From Bdellovibrio bacteriovorus (lineage in GTDB: Bacteria; Bdellovibrionota; Bdellovibrionia; Bdellovibrionales; Bdellovibrionaceae): 64,000 nucleotides of DNA. Shown one piece after another: positions 33,902 to 44,162 of this stretch. The stretch covers positions 1,178,001 to 1,242,000 of the forward strand of contig NZ_CP102930.1 of NCBI RefSeq assembly GCF_025558485.1. The letters run 5' to 3'. Both the position numbers and the translations under genes were made by a program. Every line of letters starts with the position of its first letter. Position 1 is the first letter of the stretch. The notes under the pieces were generated by a model. That model was given only the letters and a program-made list of their open reading frames with translations. It made no database searches and was not told where the DNA came from.

Positions 33902-34717
33902 TTAGAAGATGATTTTAAAACTAAAACCGATTCCTGAGGGCAGCCACCACGGGCTGTCCTTTCCGCAACGTTCCTTGGATCGGTTGAATGAACATTCATC
34001 CTTGGGAATAAAGAAATCCATTTCAAAGCGGTTCTGACTATCCTCGGATGGCGACATGTTCAGATTATCCAGAATATTCAGTGACGACAACGCGTCGGAT
34101 TCATCCTTCTGTGTGGAGGCCGACTGCGCACGGGAAATGCGAACGCGACGGACCATTCTTTCGGTGGCCTCGCGATCACTCTCATTCACAGAGGCATCCC
34201 GGCGCATTAAGAGAAAGGGGACAGACATATTTGAAAAGCCCACTTCCTTTAGCATATTTAAATCAGCCAGACGAACGTGGGCGACACTGAGCTGTTCGCG
34301 CTTTAAAGCCATTCGCGTGTGGTGATCACTTTCGCGGGCCGAAGGCAACAGGAACAGCAGGCCCGCTCGACCGCCACGCACAAAACCGACATTGCTGTCA
34401 CGAACAGAGCGGGGGGCTTTACGGGACAGGTCCACCTCGGACATAAAATCCCATTCGCTGGTGTCATAGGTCATCACAACAACGCTGAATGGGTTCTGGC
34501 CGTCCTGCGCACAAAGATCCTCTTTCAGAAACGGAACCAGCAGGCGAACATAACCTTTGGTGGTTTCGCAGGCTCTTTGATCGCGCGTATCCACAGCGAC
34601 CATCAGTCCACGAGCATAGCCTTCAGACGGATTGCTGAAAGAAGACTTGGCTGCCGCCCGAGCTGTCAGGGCAGAGAGAAAAACACATAATGTCAGTACT
34701 AATTTTGTGTATTCCAT
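33902..34717 (-). CDS. Secreted hypothetical protein
   Basis: 271 residues with a signal peptide (MEYTKLVLTLCVFLSALTARA). The mature protein is charged and Ser-rich, with a hydrophobic core strand near the middle (GRAGLLFLLPSAR) and a C-terminal Cys pair (DECSFNRSKERCGK), ending FSFKIIF. An aromatic C-terminal residue after a beta-like strand could be an outer-membrane insertion signal, but there is no barrel pattern. Family unknown. Confidence 0.72.
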   Translation of the reverse strand: MEYTKLVLTLCVFLSALTARAAAKSSFSNPSEGYARGLMVAVDTRDQRACETTKGYVRLLVPFLKEDLCAQDGQNPFSVVVMTYDTSEWDFMSEVDLSRKAPRSVRDSNVGFVRGGRAGLLFLLPSARESDHHTRMALKREQLSVAHVRLADLNMLKEVGFSNMSVPFLLMRRDASVNESDREATERMVRRVRISRAQSASTQKDESDALSSLNILDNLNMSPSEDSQNRFEMDFFIPKDECSFNRSKERCGKDSPWWLPSGIGFSFKIIF

Positions 34718-34805
34718 TTGGAGGTTTTATCACATCCTGCTTGCTAAAAGGGTTCTCATCGAACCCGGAATAAAATTTTCCAAGGGTGTTTAATCTCTGA
34801 ACATC

Positions 34806-36740
34806 TTAAAGAGAGCGCATGAACTTCAACGCAAACTGAACGTTGGCATTGATGGCTTCGATCTCTTTCATCTGAGCAGAGTTGATCAGGCTTTCCACAT
34901 TTTTTTCCACTTCAGCGTAAATATCAGAGCCTTGTGTCTGCTTGGTTGAAGACACGGCTTGAATCTGTTCCCAGTCCCGCTCTGTCGGAAGCCCATAACC
35001 AGAAGCTCCTTTAAGGAAGGCTGCGGGTTGAGAGAACATGTCGCTGATTTCAGTCAGCGCGGTCACGATTTCTTTTTGTCTTGTTGTGATTCCTTTTTTA
35101 GCGGCCTTCTTTTCTTCAGCCATCACCTGGGCTGTCAGCTGTGCCTTGATGTCGGCTTTCAGGAAACGATGAGCGCCATTTTCAAGCAGAACAATTGCAG
35201 CTGCCGCCTTGGTGCGGGCCTTGCCATCCAGAGAACTGATACGAGCGTAAGTTTGTGCACGCTGAGCTGCCGGAATTTTCAGGAATTCCAGGAAGTCCTT
35301 GTGACCCAGTTTCAAAGACTGGCGCAGAACATTGAAGCTCATCTCATATCGGTCCCTGTAAGAATCAAAAAGATAGCCATTATTGATCGCTTGAAGACGG
35401 TTTGAGAGCATGCGGTTGTCAGTGATCTTTAGACGGCGCAGCTCTTTTTCCAGTCCCATGGGGGTTTTGATACTGACGTCAATCAGGCCCGGACGGAAGA
35501 TGGAGCCCTTCATTAAATTCAAAGACTCCACAGCACAATTGTTTGAAGTGAAATAGTATTTGCCGTCATAAGACCAGTGAGTTTCGATGGTGCGAATGAC
35601 AAACTGGCGAATTTCATCGCGGGTCAGATTCATCGGGATGCTGCTTAGATCCCGCAATTCTGTCTTGGTGTATTCCTCAATAACTTGATTCATCGGCACC
35701 AGGAACAGACGGGATGGATAGTCCCCGGTCAGACCTTTCAAGGTGTTGATCTGGATGCTGTTCACAAAAGCACGATAGGAAAGAACAATGTGATCATTTA
35801 AATCTTTCAGGCAATCCGGTCCGACAGATTTTCTTTCCGGGGCGCACATGATGATACGGAACATGGAATGACCCCAGCCACTCATCATGGCGTCGCCTTC
35901 ACCTGCCAGAAGGTAGTGAATTTGATAAATGCGATTTGGATCAATGGAACGAAGCGGACTGTTTTTTCCTTTGAAATCGGGAATGACATAATTCAAAGGC
36001 ACCTGACAGCGACTGTTCGGAAATGGCGTATGGTTGAACTTTGTGCGGAACAGGTGATACAGGGACGGACGGCGGCAGGCGTAGTCCGGGTCCATCAGGA
36101 AGTATTCCATGTTCACGGGGAAGGATTCATAGGCGCTGGTCAGTTCATAGATATCGGGACTGCGATGTTTCATCCATGATTCATCACTATCAACGAACCC
36201 GGCGATCATTGTGAAGTATGGATTTTGGGAATAGCTGCGATACATGTTTTCATAGGCCCTACACTCAGGACTGGTGCGCTGGCCATTGTCGCGTTCCTTG
36301 TCGTCCTTACACTGGCGGATCATGCGTGCCTCTTCGGCATCGTGAGTATTCAGGCGGTCATAAGCGTGAATTGTTTCATGAACAACAGTTGCAAGGATCT
36401 CGCGATAGAAGGTTTTGTGCGTGCGATTGATGGCCGTGGCTTTGGATTCTCCACGCAGGATTTCCGGAACAGCTTTCAGATCAATGCGAATGGACCCCCA
36501 GGCCAATTTTCCCAGGGCGTGATCGCCATGTTCTTTCAGGCTTTCAAAGCGGACTTCCACAGGTTTTTTAAAAGATTGTTTGATTGAGGCTGGCAGCAGG
36601 GCTTCAGCTTGTTGCAAAAGAATCTGGGCGTTCTTGCGAAATTCTTTATCAGAGGGGCCTTTGCCAAGAACATACTGAAATGCCTGAGCATGGCAGGACA
36701 TTGTCAGAATGGCGGCGATTACAAAACCGGTTTTTTTCAT
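34806..36740 (-). CDS. Secreted zincin-like protease domain fused to DUF4105
   Basis: 644 residues. Signal peptide (cleaved after CHAQA). An N-terminal half holds the zinc motif HETIH (His121, Glu122, His125) and, further on, SAYESFPVNMEYFL (Glu205 or Glu212 as a possible third ligand), as in gluzincins. The second half is DUF4105-like: WGHSMFRI with His291 and SNNCAVES with Cys402, a Cys/His layout related to NlpC/P60-like folds. The final 150 residues are helical. Likely a periplasmic enzyme with two potential active sites acting on proteins or wall/lipoprotein. The substrate is unknown. Preceded by GAGG. Confidence 0.7.
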   Translation of the reverse strand: MKKTGFVIAAILTMSCHAQAFQYVLGKGPSDKEFRKNAQILLQQAEALLPASIKQSFKKPVEVRFESLKEHGDHALGKLAWGSIRIDLKAVPEILRGESKATAINRTHKTFYREILATVVHETIHAYDRLNTHDAEEARMIRQCKDDKERDNGQRTSPECRAYENMYRSYSQNPYFTMIAGFVDSDESWMKHRSPDIYELTSAYESFPVNMEYFLMDPDYACRRPSLYHLFRTKFNHTPFPNSRCQVPLNYVIPDFKGKNSPLRSIDPNRIYQIHYLLAGEGDAMMSGWGHSMFRIIMCAPERKSVGPDCLKDLNDHIVLSYRAFVNSIQINTLKGLTGDYPSRLFLVPMNQVIEEYTKTELRDLSSIPMNLTRDEIRQFVIRTIETHWSYDGKYYFTSNNCAVESLNLMKGSIFRPGLIDVSIKTPMGLEKELRRLKITDNRMLSNRLQAINNGYLFDSYRDRYEMSFNVLRQSLKLGHKDFLEFLKIPAAQRAQTYARISSLDGKARTKAAAAIVLLENGAHRFLKADIKAQLTAQVMAEEKKAAKKGITTRQKEIVTALTEISDMFSQPAAFLKGASGYGLPTERDWEQIQAVSSTKQTQGSDIYAEVEKNVESLINSAQMKEIEAINANVQFALKFMRSL

Positions 36741-36926
36741 AAGCCCCTCGTTGGCAAAATGACTCCGTTTTTCAAAGCTTCAACAGGGCTTTTTAATGCG
36801 ACAATCGGACCAGGCTGAGTGCCCCGTAATTTCGTGCTCGGGCTATAAAAGTGTCTAAATCTCATAACATAGGGCCTTGGTTGTCATCACAAAGCATGAC
36901 TCATTCTGAGACGAAACAGGGAAAAT
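36741..36926. other. Non-coding gap with no recognised feature
   Basis: Upstream of the zincin-DUF4105 gene. No ORF with a ribosome-binding site and no known RNA structure was seen. It should contain the promoter of that minus-strand gene. Confidence 0.4.
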
Positions 36927-36960
36927 AAAAAAGGACCACCCGACGGGCAGCCCTTTTTTG
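36927..36960 (-). terminator. Terminator of the DUF2388 gene
   Basis: On the minus strand AAAAAAGGGCTGCCC...GGGTGGTCCTTTTTT forms an A/T-flanked hairpin (outer AAAAAAGG/CCTTTTTT, inner CCCG/CGGG with small internal loops). It lies 34 bases after the stop at 36994. Confidence 0.75.
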
Positions 36961-36993
36961 AGAAGAGAGGAGGTAACAAATCAAAATCGAAAA

Positions 36994-37332
36994 TTACATT
37001 TTCAAGATGCCTTCAGCGATCTCAAGATCGGAGGCCTGAAGTTTTGGATTTTCAGCGCGAATTGCTTCCAACGCTTTTTGCAAAGAGATACCACGGATAG
37101 CACCATCAGAAGCAATCATAGTCGCCGCATCTTCTTTTGCTTCCAAAACCAACTTCAATGTTTCGCCAGAGATAGAAGCGGAAGTCGCAACCACACCACC
37201 AGTTGTCATCAATGGAATTGCCAGAATAGAGTCAACAGTGGAAGTTACGGAAGCAGAATAGACTTGAGAGATCTCTGTTGCTTGAGCAACTGTTGCGGAC
37301 AGCAACAACGCGATGATCAGGGACTTTTTCAT
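36994..37332 (-). CDS. Small secreted DUF2388 protein
   Basis: 112 residues, signal peptide ending near AQA-TEI. The mature part has the DUF2388 pattern known from Pseudomonas: LEAKEDAATMIASDGAIRG, then LQKALEAIRAENP and the end ASDLEIAEGIL. The function of the family is unknown. AAAGGAG precedes the ATG and a terminator follows, so it is a single-gene unit that may be well expressed. Confidence 0.78.
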   Translation of the reverse strand: MKKSLIIALLLSATVAQATEISQVYSASVTSTVDSILAIPLMTTGGVVATSASISGETLKLVLEAKEDAATMIASDGAIRGISLQKALEAIRAENPKLQASDLEIAEGILKM

Positions 37333-37508
37333 GGAAACTCCTTTAAGGTTAAATGGCTTTAATTGCTGAGGACCGCTAATGCAGCAAGGGTGCCAAGGTG
37401 TTTCAACATGAGATTTCAGGGGTTTAAGGCGTAAATTGCGGGGAAAACGAAGGAAGGTAGTGTTCAGGCAGTTTGCAGGGACCGCCCAGAAACGGCCCCT
37501 GATCGGAA

Positions 37509-39182
37509 CTAAAGTGTTTGCAGGAATTGAATCAGATTGCGTTTGTCTTCGGCAGTCAGGATTTCCTTGCCGTCTTTGATAAAGATATTGATGTCGTGAC
37601 CAGCATTGCTCATACCCACGCGACGTGTGTCGTACAGATGTGCACGAGTCTTCCAGGTCTTTGGGGTTTTAGCCCCCACCGGATAGCCTGCGCATGCGAA
37701 GTCATAATCAGTTTCTGTGTTCAGAGCCTCGCCAGAATAATAAGTCACCGGTCTTTGCGCAGTCGGCGTCAAAAGTGCGCACAGATTCGGGATGGAGTTA
37801 TTATGCATGTAAGGCCAGCGCGCCCAGATGCCCACCAATGGAGGCGGCACATAGCCTTCCTGCGCTTTGATCACAATGCCATTCTTTTTGGAGATGGCCA
37901 GATCATTAAGTTGTTCTAAAGATTTCATTCCCAGGCGGCGATGCGGGTCGGTGCCCACATTCACCACAGGCGTTTGTTCTTTGTAGCGAACGGCCACGGT
38001 TTTCAGGCGTTCCGCCGAGGAAAGAACCAGCGAGTACGGCAGATCCCAGGCTTTTTCATAGCGGCCGTGGCATTTTGCACAGTTGTTATTGAAAATTTGT
38101 TCTCCGGCTTTGGCGCGACCCAAATCAATTTTTTCTGCCGGGTAGAAGTCTGTGATGTGTGGAGCCTCTGAAGAAAACACGGCTGTTGTCAGTTCTTTGA
38201 TAATGTCATCGTTGTCGGCCAGCCATTGTTCAAGCTCATGCAAATCAGCACCACGTCCGATCTCGTTCCAGATCAGATTGGTAAAGATCGGATTCCCACT
38301 AAGAACACTGCCGTCAGACAACCAGCGATTTTTATACTTAAGATTCCACCAAACTGCCGGTTTTGAGTCGGCGGGCTTGTCGTCCAGATAGATATCCGCG
38401 CGAGGAAAGCGTTCATGCCAGCCACTGAAGCTTGCATAGGGGTCTTTCGCACGACGATTCAGGGACAGGCTGACTTGGGCCAAGGATGTGTCCAGCCCCA
38501 AAGCAATGGGATGTTTCAAGGCCACGGCCTTTAAGTGATCTTTGGCGTCTTCCAGAAGTTTTCTTTCAGCAGTTGTCGCGCCAGAGTAAGTCTGGAAAAG
38601 ATGCGGGTCCATCAAAGGCACAATTTTTTTAGCTTTGATGAAGAACTCGTTGGCTTTCGGGAATCGATTTGTCATCCCCAGAACGGTTTTGCCAAAAAGA
38701 TTGGAAGAATGGCAGGCAGCACAGCTAAAGGTGAAACCCTTGGCGCCATTTCTTTCAATCAGGCCAAAGCCCATAAGCTCCTCGGGGCGAATGCCATTTG
38801 GATAGGGAACTGCGTAGATGCCACGTTCATTTTCTTTTGGATATTCATGCAGGCCAAGATCCTTCAGCACGTCGTTGAAAGTCTTAAAGCCACTAAGACC
38901 TTTCATCAGGCCTTGAATCCATTTTCGGAATGGATTGCGAGTGTCTTCTTCAAGCAGGCGTTTTACGGGTGCATACGGCGGCAACATGCCGGTGACCGTG
39001 ACAGGATATACTTGGGTGTGGATCTTTCCCTGTGTCTGATAACTCAGGAAATCTTCCGGGGACCAATTGTAGATATTCGCGCGGCCCTCTGTGGGAACAG
39101 GGACTCCGGCAGACCAATCCGGTTCGACGGCGAAAGCTGGAAGGGCGGCTATAACAGTCAGGATTACAAGAGTCAGTTTCAT
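37509..39182 (-). CDS. Secreted di-haem cytochrome c
   Basis: 557 residues, signal peptide (cleaved near AFA-VEP). Two c-type haem sites: CAACH (154-158) and CAKCH (368-372). The second lies in a normal class I cytochrome c domain; the first is in a larger N-terminal domain. Aromatic residues are abundant (e.g. KPAVWWNLKYKNRW). Similar di-haem proteins serve as dehydrogenase partners or peroxidase-like enzymes in the periplasm; none of those is shown here. Single gene. Confidence 0.82.
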   Translation of the reverse strand: MKLTLVILTVIAALPAFAVEPDWSAGVPVPTEGRANIYNWSPEDFLSYQTQGKIHTQVYPVTVTGMLPPYAPVKRLLEEDTRNPFRKWIQGLMKGLSGFKTFNDVLKDLGLHEYPKENERGIYAVPYPNGIRPEELMGFGLIERNGAKGFTFSCAACHSSNLFGKTVLGMTNRFPKANEFFIKAKKIVPLMDPHLFQTYSGATTAERKLLEDAKDHLKAVALKHPIALGLDTSLAQVSLSLNRRAKDPYASFSGWHERFPRADIYLDDKPADSKPAVWWNLKYKNRWLSDGSVLSGNPIFTNLIWNEIGRGADLHELEQWLADNDDIIKELTTAVFSSEAPHITDFYPAEKIDLGRAKAGEQIFNNNCAKCHGRYEKAWDLPYSLVLSSAERLKTVAVRYKEQTPVVNVGTDPHRRLGMKSLEQLNDLAISKKNGIVIKAQEGYVPPPLVGIWARWPYMHNNSIPNLCALLTPTAQRPVTYYSGEALNTETDYDFACAGYPVGAKTPKTWKTRAHLYDTRRVGMSNAGHDINIFIKDGKEILTAEDKRNLIQFLQTL

Positions 39183-39283
39183 ATCTGACCGTTATAGCGG
39201 CGAACGGCGAATAGACAAAGTGATAATCTGGAAATCTCAATCATTTCCGGGCACTAGGGCCATTCGCGTGAAAAAAAGAAAGG

Positions 39284-40735
39284 CTATCGCGTCTTTACAA
39301 GGTCACGCAGGTTGACGTTGTGAGTTCCGGAATAACCCGACAATGAAACCTGGGCTGTTCCGTTGCTATAGACGGCAACCACGTGGCCGGAGTAATTTCG
39401 GGCATACACAATGCGGTTCCCGACACAAATCCCCTGTGCGCAAGTGATCGGTCGTGACAACTGGGAGATGGCGACAGTGTGATAGCCGGAGTACCCATCA
39501 AGTGTGACCAGCGCCTGTCCGTTGCTGTAGATTTTGATGACCCGGCCTTTGTAGGTATTGGAATACATCACGTTTTCGCCCACACAGAAGCCGCCAGAAC
39601 AGTTTAGCATTTTGCTAAGTTGTGAAATCTGCACAGCGTGAACACCAGAATAACCTTCCAGCACGACACGAGCGACGCCAGAGGAATAAATAGCTTTGAT
39701 GTGAGCTTCATAAGTGTTGCTGTAGCGGACATGTTCACCGACACAGAAGTTGTTTAAACAGTTCATGGATCTGCTTAATTGGGAAAGATCCACGAGGTGC
39801 AGTCCGGAATATCCATCCAACACAACTTGCGCTTTTCTATTTGAGAAAATAGTGCGGATCATTCCGGAATAGCTGCCTGAATAAAGAATATTGTATCCAC
39901 TGCAGAAGCCATCCAGACAGTTGGTTTTGGTGGCAATAAGACGGCGATCCAAATCGTGGGTGCCGGAATAGCCCTCCAAGCGCACGCGAACCATATTTGA
40001 ATTTAGGACATCGACAATTTCACCCACATAGGAACCGGAATACAGAATGACCGTGCCGCGCATGATTGGCGCTGGTCGTGTATCCTGCGCATTTGGTGTT
40101 TGCGCCGCCGGAGTTGCGGGTTTTACAGGAGCCGAGGGCTGATCCTTGGCGGTTGATCCCGGTGGCGGAGGAGGGTTGCTGGGGCGGGTGGTGGATTCCG
40201 CATTCTGCGCAGGTTTTAAAGTCATTTTGGGAACTTCATAATTGGACAGGGCCCGCACGCTGATATTGGCAGAACCACCATAGGATTCTGCCATCAGTTC
40301 CACGGAGGTGATCTTTTCGCTAAGATTCAAATTTTCAGACGTCAATACATCCCCGGTGTTCAAAATGCGACTGTCAGCAAATTCGCGCACGGTGATGGAG
40401 CGTCCGCCTTCTGTAAGAACCCGGGCGCTGTGGATTTTAAGACGTTGATTTTCCACTTTGATTTCCAGACGGTTCAGGATCAAAGCTTTCTGCAAAGTCA
40501 TTTGATACAGAGTCCCGCCGGATTTGCGCGACATGGAGGTGATCTGTAGAGATCCCGAATATTCTGTTTGAACCGGAGTGACGTCCTGATTTGTCGTGGT
40601 GGGGGCTGTTGAAACGTTCGTGGTGATGTCATCCCAGCTACCTGGGTCCGGAAGGTCAGTGATAACTTCGGCTTGCACGATATTGTGGGTCAAAGACAGC
40701 AAGGCCATGACGGAGGCTATTCGGAAACGTTTCAT
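39284..40735 (-). CDS. Secreted protein with five 53-residue Cys-paired repeats
   Basis: 483 residues. Signal peptide ending near VQAEV. An N-terminal beta-sandwich-like domain (about 55-170), a Pro/Ala/Thr-rich linker (about 175-226), then five tandem repeats at 227-278, 279-331, 332-384, 385-437 and 438-483. Each has YSxxYxG, then a strand pair, GYSGxH, and (in the first four) a C-x4/5-C pair at the end. The pattern is SH3/KOW-like small beta domains. Probably a cell-wall or surface-binding protein. Family not otherwise recognised. Confidence 0.8.
   Translation of the reverse strand: MKRFRIASVMALLSLTHNIVQAEVITDLPDPGSWDDITTNVSTAPTTTNQDVTPVQTEYSGSLQITSMSRKSGGTLYQMTLQKALILNRLEIKVENQRLKIHSARVLTEGGRSITVREFADSRILNTGDVLTSENLNLSEKITSVELMAESYGGSANISVRALSNYEVPKMTLKPAQNAESTTRPSNPPPPPGSTAKDQPSAPVKPATPAAQTPNAQDTRPAPIMRGTVILYSGSYVGEIVDVLNSNMVRVRLEGYSGTHDLDRRLIATKTNCLDGFCSGYNILYSGSYSGMIRTIFSNRKAQVVLDGYSGLHLVDLSQLSRSMNCLNNFCVGEHVRYSNTYEAHIKAIYSSGVARVVLEGYSGVHAVQISQLSKMLNCSGGFCVGENVMYSNTYKGRVIKIYSNGQALVTLDGYSGYHTVAISQLSRPITCAQGICVGNRIVYARNYSGHVVAVYSNGTAQVSLSGYSGTHNVNLRDLVKTR
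39287..40057 (-). repeat. Five tandem coding repeats of about 159 bp
   Basis: The repeats in the preceding gene diverge at the DNA level but keep the YS-Y-G, GYSG-H and Cys-pair positions. The last copy is shorter and lacks the Cys pair. Confidence 0.8.
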
Positions 40736-40893
40736 ACAAACTCCTAAGAATTGATCAACGTCGATGCCGTTTCAAGATGTGTTCCAAGGGATTACGGACG
40801 TGAAATCCAACAGAAGGGGTGTAAAGCAAGGAGGAGCTGTCAGGTATCTAAACAGGCATCAAAAATGGGCGGGACAAAAAAAGTCAGGGGAAA

Positions 40894-40926
40894 TAAAAAA
40901 CCCACGACATTTCTGCCGTGGGTTTG
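40894..40926 (-). terminator. Terminator of the mdh-sucCD operon
   Basis: AAACCCACG (40898-40906) pairs with CGTGGGTTT (40917-40925); on the minus strand a T-run follows (GTGGGTTTTTTATTT). It is 25 bases after the sucD stop. Confidence 0.9.
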
Positions 40927-40950
40927 AAAGTTGAATCTGTAAATTCAGAA

Positions 40951-41823
40951 CTACTTTTTCAGCATGGATTGCATGGTTGTACCCATGTCCGCTGGGGAAC
41001 GGGAGATTTTGCAACCTGCCGCCTCAAGTGCTTTGAACTTCGCTTCAGCCGTGCCTTTACCGCCGCTGATGATCGCGCCTGCGTGACCCATACGTTTACC
41101 TGCTGGAGCCGCAGCCCCTGCGATGAACGCTGTCACCGGCTTTTTGAAGTGAGCTTTGATGTATTCAGCAGCTTCTTCTTCCGCTGTACCACCGATTTCA
41201 CCGATCATGATAACTCCGTCAGTGTCTGGATCTTCATTGAACATTTTCAAAACGTCGATGAAGTTTGTGCCGTTCACCGGGTCACCACCGATACCCACGC
41301 AAGTGGACTGACCGATACCCAGCGCCGTCAACTGACCGACAGCTTCGTAAGTCAAAGTTCCAGAGCGGGAAAGAACGCCGATACGACCTGGCTTGTGAAT
41401 GTGACCAGGCATGATACCGATCTTACATTCACCCGGAGTGATAACGCCCGGGCAGTTAGGACCGATCAAGCGCGTGCGCTTGCCTTTCATGTATTCTTTC
41501 ACTTTTACCATGTCCAAAACAGGGATGCCTTCAGTGATACAGATGACAAGATCCAGATCTGCATCCACAGCTTCCATGATGGAGTCCGCCGCAAATGGAG
41601 GTGGAACGAAAACCACAGAAGCGTTGCAGCCAGTAGCCGCCTTTGCTTCTTTCACAGTGTTGAATACAGGAAGGCCGATGTGAGTTGTGCCACCCTTACC
41701 CGGAGTCACGCCACCCACCATTTTAGTTCCATAAGCCAAAGCCTGCTCAGAGTGGAAAGTCCCTTGAGCACCAGTGAAACCTTGGCAGATTACTTTTGTG
41801 TTTTTGTTAATAAGAATTGCCAT
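40951..41823 (-). CDS. sucD: Succinyl-CoA synthetase alpha subunit
   Basis: 290 residues, full length. CoA-binding N-terminus ([19 protein letters not shown]), [13 protein letters not shown], and the phosphorylated His247 in [10 protein letters not shown]. It forms succinate with substrate-level phosphorylation, together with SucC. Seven bases... the gap to sucC is 6 bases and the two are certainly co-transcribed. Terminator follows. Confidence 0.96.
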   Translation of the reverse strand: MAILINKNTKVICQGFTGAQGTFHSEQALAYGTKMVGGVTPGKGGTTHIGLPVFNTVKEAKAATGCNASVVFVPPPFAADSIMEAVDADLDLVICITEGIPVLDMVKVKEYMKGKRTRLIGPNCPGVITPGECKIGIMPGHIHKPGRIGVLSRSGTLTYEAVGQLTALGIGQSTCVGIGGDPVNGTNFIDVLKMFNEDPDTDGVIMIGEIGGTAEEEAAEYIKAHFKKPVTAFIAGAAAPAGKRMGHAGAIISGGKGTAEAKFKALEAAGCKISRSPADMGTTMQSMLKK

Positions 41824-41829
41824 GTTCGC

Positions 41830-42993
41830 TTATCCTTTAATCGCAGCAACGATCTTTTTAGCTGCATCAGTCAGGTTGTCGGCTGGAGTGATGTTCAAGC
41901 CAGACTCTTTCAACATTTTTTTACCAAGCTCTACGTTTGTACCTTCAAGACGTACAACCAAAGGAACTTTCAGGCCCAACTCTTTGGAAGCCGCAATCAC
42001 ACCTTCAGCGATGATGTCACATTTCATGATACCACCGAAGATGTTAACCAGAATTCCTTTTACGTTTGGATCTTTAAGGATGATTTTGAATGCCTCAGTC
42101 ACTTTCTCTTTGTTGGCGCCGCCGCCCACATCAAGGAAGTTTGCAGGCTCAGCACCGTGCAATTTGATGATATCCAAAGTCGCCATCGCCAGACCGGCAC
42201 CATTCACCAGACAGCCGATGTTGCCATCAAGCTTGATGAATGCCAGATCGAACTTGGAAGCTTCGATTTCAGACGGTTCTTCTTCGTTCAGGTCACGCAT
42301 TTCCACGATATCCGGATGACGGAACAAAGCATTGGAGTCGAAGTTCATTTTAGCATCCAGACAAAGAACGTCGCCCTCTTTAGTCACAACCAAGGGGTTG
42401 ATTTCCGCGATAGAGCAGTCTGTGGCAACGAAGGCGTTGTAAAGACCTGCGAAGAATTTCACCGCTTTGTTCACGATCGCTGGTTCCATACCGATTTGGA
42501 AAGCCAGTTCGCGAGCCTGGAATGGCATCAGACCCACAGTTGGATCGATGTCGACTTTTTTGATCGCATCTGGATTGTGTTCAGCAACTTCCTCGATGTC
42601 CATACCACCTTCGGAAGAAGCCATCATTGCGGCTCTGCCTGTGGCACGGTCGATCAAGCAGGCAACATAGTATTCTTTGGCGATGTTGCAGCCTTGTTCG
42701 ATGAAGACTTTTTGAACAACTTTACCTTCAGGGCCTGTTTGGTGAGTCACCAAAGTCATGCCGATCATTTTTTTTGTGTATTCAGAAACTTCGTCCAAAG
42801 ACTTCGCAACTTTAACACCGCCGCCTTTACCGCGACCACCGGCGTGGATTTGAGCCTTAACAACCCAAACACTTCCACCGATTTCTTTTGCCGCTGCAAC
42901 AGCTTCTTCCGGAGAGTGAGCCAGTTTCCCTTTAAGAGTGGCCACTCCGAATTTTCTCAAGACTTCTTTGGCCTGATACTCATGAATATTCAT
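41830..42993 (-). CDS. sucC: Succinyl-CoA synthetase beta subunit
   Basis: 387 residues, normal for the ADP/GDP-forming beta subunit. ATP-grasp domain starts [17 protein letters not shown]; Gly-rich [17 protein letters not shown]-terminal [13 protein letters not shown]. It binds the nucleotide and succinate. The open frame on the other strand over sucC-sucD is a shadow. The gene lies 17 bases after mdh. Confidence 0.96.
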   Translation of the reverse strand: MNIHEYQAKEVLRKFGVATLKGKLAHSPEEAVAAAKEIGGSVWVVKAQIHAGGRGKGGGVKVAKSLDEVSEYTKKMIGMTLVTHQTGPEGKVVQKVFIEQGCNIAKEYYVACLIDRATGRAAMMASSEGGMDIEEVAEHNPDAIKKVDIDPTVGLMPFQARELAFQIGMEPAIVNKAVKFFAGLYNAFVATDCSIAEINPLVVTKEGDVLCLDAKMNFDSNALFRHPDIVEMRDLNEEEPSEIEASKFDLAFIKLDGNIGCLVNGAGLAMATLDIIKLHGAEPANFLDVGGGANKEKVTEAFKIILKDPNVKGILVNIFGGIMKCDIIAEGVIAASKELGLKVPLVVRLEGTNVELGKKMLKESGLNITPADNLTDAAKKIVAAIKG

Positions 42994-43010
42994 TTTAGTT
43001 TCCTTTACTA

Positions 43011-43955
43011 CTACTGAACAGATTTAAGAGCGGATACCAAAGTGCGAACCGCGTCCACAGACTTTTTGAACTCTTCCTGTTCTGCAGGATTCATTTCAAA
43101 CTTGTGAACTTTTTCGATACCTTTGCCACCAACAGTTGCAAGAACGCCAACCATCAGGCCTTCGTTCACGCCGAATTCACCAGTCAGCTCCACAGCAACC
43201 GGAAGAACACGTTTTTGGTCTTTCAGGATCGCTTCCGCCATTTCAACCGCACCGCGGGAGGGAGCATAGTAAGCAGAACCTGTTTTCAAGTGACCACCGA
43301 TTTCCGCGCCCGCTTGTTTTGTTCTGGCAACGATGGCTGCAATTTTATCAGCAGGCAAAAGTTCTGTCAGAGGGATGCCGGAAACAGACGCATGACGTAC
43401 AAGTGGCATCATTGCATCACCGTGGTTACCGATAACAACACCAGTGACGTCTTTAACGGAAACACCCAGCTCTTCAGCGATGAATGTGCGGAAGCGAGCG
43501 GAATCCAAACAGCCGCCCATGCCGATAACACGTTCACGAGGGAAGCCCAGGATTTGTTTTGCATAAACAGCCATCACGTCCATTGGGTTACAAACAACGA
43601 TCACGAAAGAGTTCGGAGCGTACTTTTTTACGCCTTCACAAACGTCTTTAACGATTTTCGCGTTGATACCGACAAGCTCGTCACGGCTCATGCCGGGCTT
43701 GCGTGGCATACCTGCTGTGATGATAACAACATCAGCGTCAGCGATATCTTCATATTTGTTTGTGCCTTTGATGTTGGAATCAAACATCTCGATAGCGGAT
43801 GCTTGGGCCAAATCCAGGGATTTCCCGATGGCAGCGCCTTCGTTCACATCAAGAACTACAACGTCTCCAAGTTCTTTTTGAGCTGCCCAGTGAGCAGTAG
43901 TTGAACCAACGAATCCCGCACCAATGACGGCGATTTTATTTCTTTTGTGTGCCAT
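43011..43955 (-). CDS. mdh: Malate dehydrogenase (LDH-like type)
   Basis: 314 residues from the ATG at 43955 with AAGGAGAT upstream. NAD-binding [12 protein letters not shown] and Asp36 (VVVLDVNEG), the substrate Arg residues in [10 protein letters not shown] (Arg85, Arg91), and the catalytic His178 (GNHGDAM). Arg at 85 fits malate rather than lactate. First gene of a TCA operon; malate to oxaloacetate here, then succinyl-CoA synthetase downstream. Confidence 0.94.
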   Translation of the reverse strand: MAHKRNKIAVIGAGFVGSTTAHWAAQKELGDVVVLDVNEGAAIGKSLDLAQASAIEMFDSNIKGTNKYEDIADADVVIITAGMPRKPGMSRDELVGINAKIVKDVCEGVKKYAPNSFVIVVCNPMDVMAVYAKQILGFPRERVIGMGGCLDSARFRTFIAEELGVSVKDVTGVVIGNHGDAMMPLVRHASVSGIPLTELLPADKIAAIVARTKQAGAEIGGHLKTGSAYYAPSRGAVEMAEAILKDQKRVLPVAVELTGEFGVNEGLMVGVLATVGGKGIEKVHKFEMNPAEQEEFKKSVDAVRTLVSALKSVQ

Positions 43956-44162
43956 TATGTAATCTCCTTCAGGCATCAGAGTCTGCAGGACAAGGACCTT
44001 GAAAGAAGCGGACTTCAGAGCGCGGTCATTCCCCTACAAGCTCTTAAAATGAGTAGAAAAAATAAAAACTTGCGTTCGATGACCCATTCAATATCAAATC
44101 GTATTTAGAGACAACACTTACCGCTCGGCGCAGAGACGCTGAAAGAGAGATCTGGACCGGAA

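Noticed and set aside
40918..43017. A 699-codon open frame antisense to sucD and sucC
   Set aside because: It mirrors two certain genes, is rich in His/Phe/Val, has no ribosome-binding site and crosses the gap between them. Long antisense frames arise here from codon bias.
43104..43904. A 266-codon frame antisense to mdh
   Set aside because: Shadow of malate dehydrogenase; no start signal.
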